From: an uncultured beta proteobacterium
Lineage (GTDB): Bacteria > Pseudomonadota > Gammaproteobacteria > Burkholderiales > Burkholderiaceae_C
Assembly: GCA_903864505.1 (NCBI GenBank)
Contig: CAIPGC010000118.1
Coordinates: 1 to 33,902 of the forward strand
Direction of reading: 5' to 3'
Length of the DNA: 33,902 nucleotides
The notes beneath the pieces were generated by a model. That model saw nothing but the letters and a program-made list of their open reading frames with translations. It was not told the origin of the DNA and searched no databases. Made by a program: the position numbers and the translations under genes. Below are positions 32,634 through 33,902 of the stretch, in pieces; position 1 is the first letter of the stretch, and every line of letters starts with the position of its first letter.

Positions 32634-33863
32634 TCAGGAGCGGTAATCGGCGTTAATGGTGACGTAATCGTGGCTGAGGTCGCAGGTCCATACCGTGTCG
32701 GTTGCGGCACCCCGCCCCAGATTCACCCGCACCGCAATTTCGCTCTGGCGCATCACACGCTGGCCATCTTCTTCCCGGTAAGATGGGTGGCGACCACCCT
32801 GGGTCACCACATGGACTTTGTCCAAGTACAACTCGATGCGCTCCTGGTCGAGATCGTCAACCCCGGCATAGCCTACGGCCGCCAATATGCGACCCAGATT
32901 GGGATCGCTGGCAAAAAAGGCGGTCTTGACCAACGGCGAATGGGCAATCGCATAGGCCACCTTGCGGCACTCCGCTGCATCGCGACCGCCAGATACTTCG
33001 ATGGCTATAAATTTAGTTGCACCCTCTCCATCCCGAACGATGGCCTGAGCCAGGTCACGCGCAACCTCCAGCATGGCGGTATGCAATCTCTCGCCTTGCG
33101 GGGTACCCAATGATTCGACAGGGACGTTGCCGGCCTGATTGGTTGCAATAACAAGCAGGGAGTCGTTGGTCGAAGTGTCGCCATCTACCGTGACGCGGTT
33201 GAATGATCCCTCTGCCAACGTCAGCGCCAGGGACTGCATCACCGTCGGGCTTACGCAAGCGTCCGTAGCGATGAAACCCAGCATCGTCGCCATATTGGGA
33301 CGAATCATGCCAGCGCCCTTGCTAATTCCGGTAATACGAACTGGCATCCCGTCGATCTCAATCTCTCGACCAAACGCCTTCGGGACCGTATCGGTGGTCA
33401 TGATTCCTTCAGCAGCGCGCAACCAGTTGGAGGGCTTTGCATCCGCAATGGCCGCGGCCAAACCGGCCTCAATGCGATCATTGGGCAAGGGCTCCATGAT
33501 CACGCCGGTTGAGAAGGGCAACACCTGCTCCGCTTCAATGCCCATTTGTTTGGCTAGCGCAGTGCAGGTGCTGCGTGCCCTGATCAAGCCATCCGCGCCG
33601 GTGCCCGCATTGGCGTTTCCAGTGTTTATCAGCAATGCGCGAATTCCGCGGCCGCTGGCCAGATGTTGTCGGCAAATCTGGACCGGCGCGGCGCAATAGC
33701 GATTGGTCGTAAAAACACCCGCCACCGATGCGCCCGGATCCAGCAGCATGACCGTCAAATCCTTTCGATTGACCTTGCGAACGCCCGCCTCGGTCACCCC
33801 GATACGCAGACCCGCAATAGGAAACAGGTCTTGCGGATCAGGCGCTTGCAAATTCACCGGCAT
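32634..33863 (-). CDS. argJ: Glutamate N-acetyltransferase/amino-acid acetyltransferase ArgJ
   Basis: Arginine biosynthesis: transfers the acetyl group from N-acetylornithine to glutamate and, in the bifunctional form, also acetylates glutamate with acetyl-CoA. The 409-aa precursor has the self-cleavage motif MATML with nucleophile Thr193, giving alpha and beta chains. Other landmarks are [28 protein letters not shown] and the C-terminal [20 protein letters not shown] lies just upstream of ATG 33863 and supports the start. It is the first gene visible in this minus-strand unit; in relatives secA often precedes it, but only 39 nt remain in the window. Confidence 0.96.
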   Translation of the reverse strand: MPVNLQAPDPQDLFPIAGLRIGVTEAGVRKVNRKDLTVMLLDPGASVAGVFTTNRYCAAPVQICRQHLASGRGIRALLINTGNANAGTGADGLIRARSTCTALAKQMGIEAEQVLPFSTGVIMEPLPNDRIEAGLAAAIADAKPSNWLRAAEGIMTTDTVPKAFGREIEIDGMPVRITGISKGAGMIRPNMATMLGFIATDACVSPTVMQSLALTLAEGSFNRVTVDGDTSTNDSLLVIATNQAGNVPVESLGTPQGERLHTAMLEVARDLAQAIVRDGEGATKFIAIEVSGGRDAAECRKVAYAIAHSPLVKTAFFASDPNLGRILAAVGYAGVDDLDQERIELYLDKVHVVTQGGRHPSYREEDGQRVMRQSEIAVRVNLGRGAATDTVWTCDLSHDYVTINADYRS

Positions 33864-33902
33864 AGCATCACCTCACGCCAATTTGCCATGACACTGCTTG
33901 TA

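Noticed and set aside
33004-33020. GGCTATAAATTTAGTTG in argJ, similar to the repeat in rmlD and rarA
   Set aside because: It encodes the conserved ATKFIAIE segment of ArgJ, and the hairpin half is absent, so the likeness is chance.
1-33902. CRISPR arrays, tRNA or rRNA genes, transposases, phage genes
   Set aside because: None was seen. The only repeats are the short ones listed, and gene order looks chromosomal throughout.

Overview
The window looks like chromosome of a betaproteobacterium, order Burkholderiales, most likely family Comamonadaceae (Rhodoferax-like). This rests on gene order and protein style: pilB-pilC-pilD-coaE-zapD-yacG facing mutT-ATPase-argJ, rmlBDAC order, livHMGF, and a short palindromic repeat inside genes that I associate with this family. 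No database search was possible.

Layout. 1-523: no convincing gene; several inverted repeats, a possible terminator, then a -24/-12 (sigma-54 type) element. 638-5725: a tightly packed hoxFUYHW operon for a cytoplasmic NAD-reducing [NiFe] hydrogenase and its endopeptidase. 5741-9655 (minus): rmlB-rmlD-rmlA-rmlC for dTDP-L-rhamnose, followed by a small META-domain lipoprotein. 9780-12523: a PAP2 membrane phosphatase, a converging NAD-binding epimerase-like protein, and a ferredoxin-like/flavin reductase. 12572-16121 (minus): livHMGF, a branched-chain amino acid ABC transporter without its binding protein. 16337-17656 (minus): rarA. 17789-21898 (plus): a two-gene unit of an unrecognised HExxE protein and a very large cyclase-ATPase-TPR protein. 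21895-25608 (minus): an alpha/beta hydrolase and two sugar-nucleotide pyrophosphorylases, one with a fused phosphomannose isomerase domain. 25798-31227 (plus): pilB, pilC, pilD, coaE, zapD, yacG. 31252-33863 (minus): a Nudix hydrolase, a DUF815-type ATPase and argJ.

How the genes fit together. The hydrogenase would feed electrons from H2 into NADH, and its promoter architecture matches the sigma-54/HoxA control known for such operons. The rml and GDP-mannose genes supply activated sugars for cell-surface polysaccharide, but no glycosyltransferase is present here. The pil genes are the type IV pilus motor, platform and prepilin peptidase.

The least explained module is 17789-21898: a putative zincin-like protein placed 3 nt upstream of a class III nucleotidyl cyclase fused to a STAND-like ATPase and TPR tail. 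It is my best candidate for an undescribed signalling system. A second unusual signal is a short repeat element found in the same reading frame inside both rmlD and rarA.
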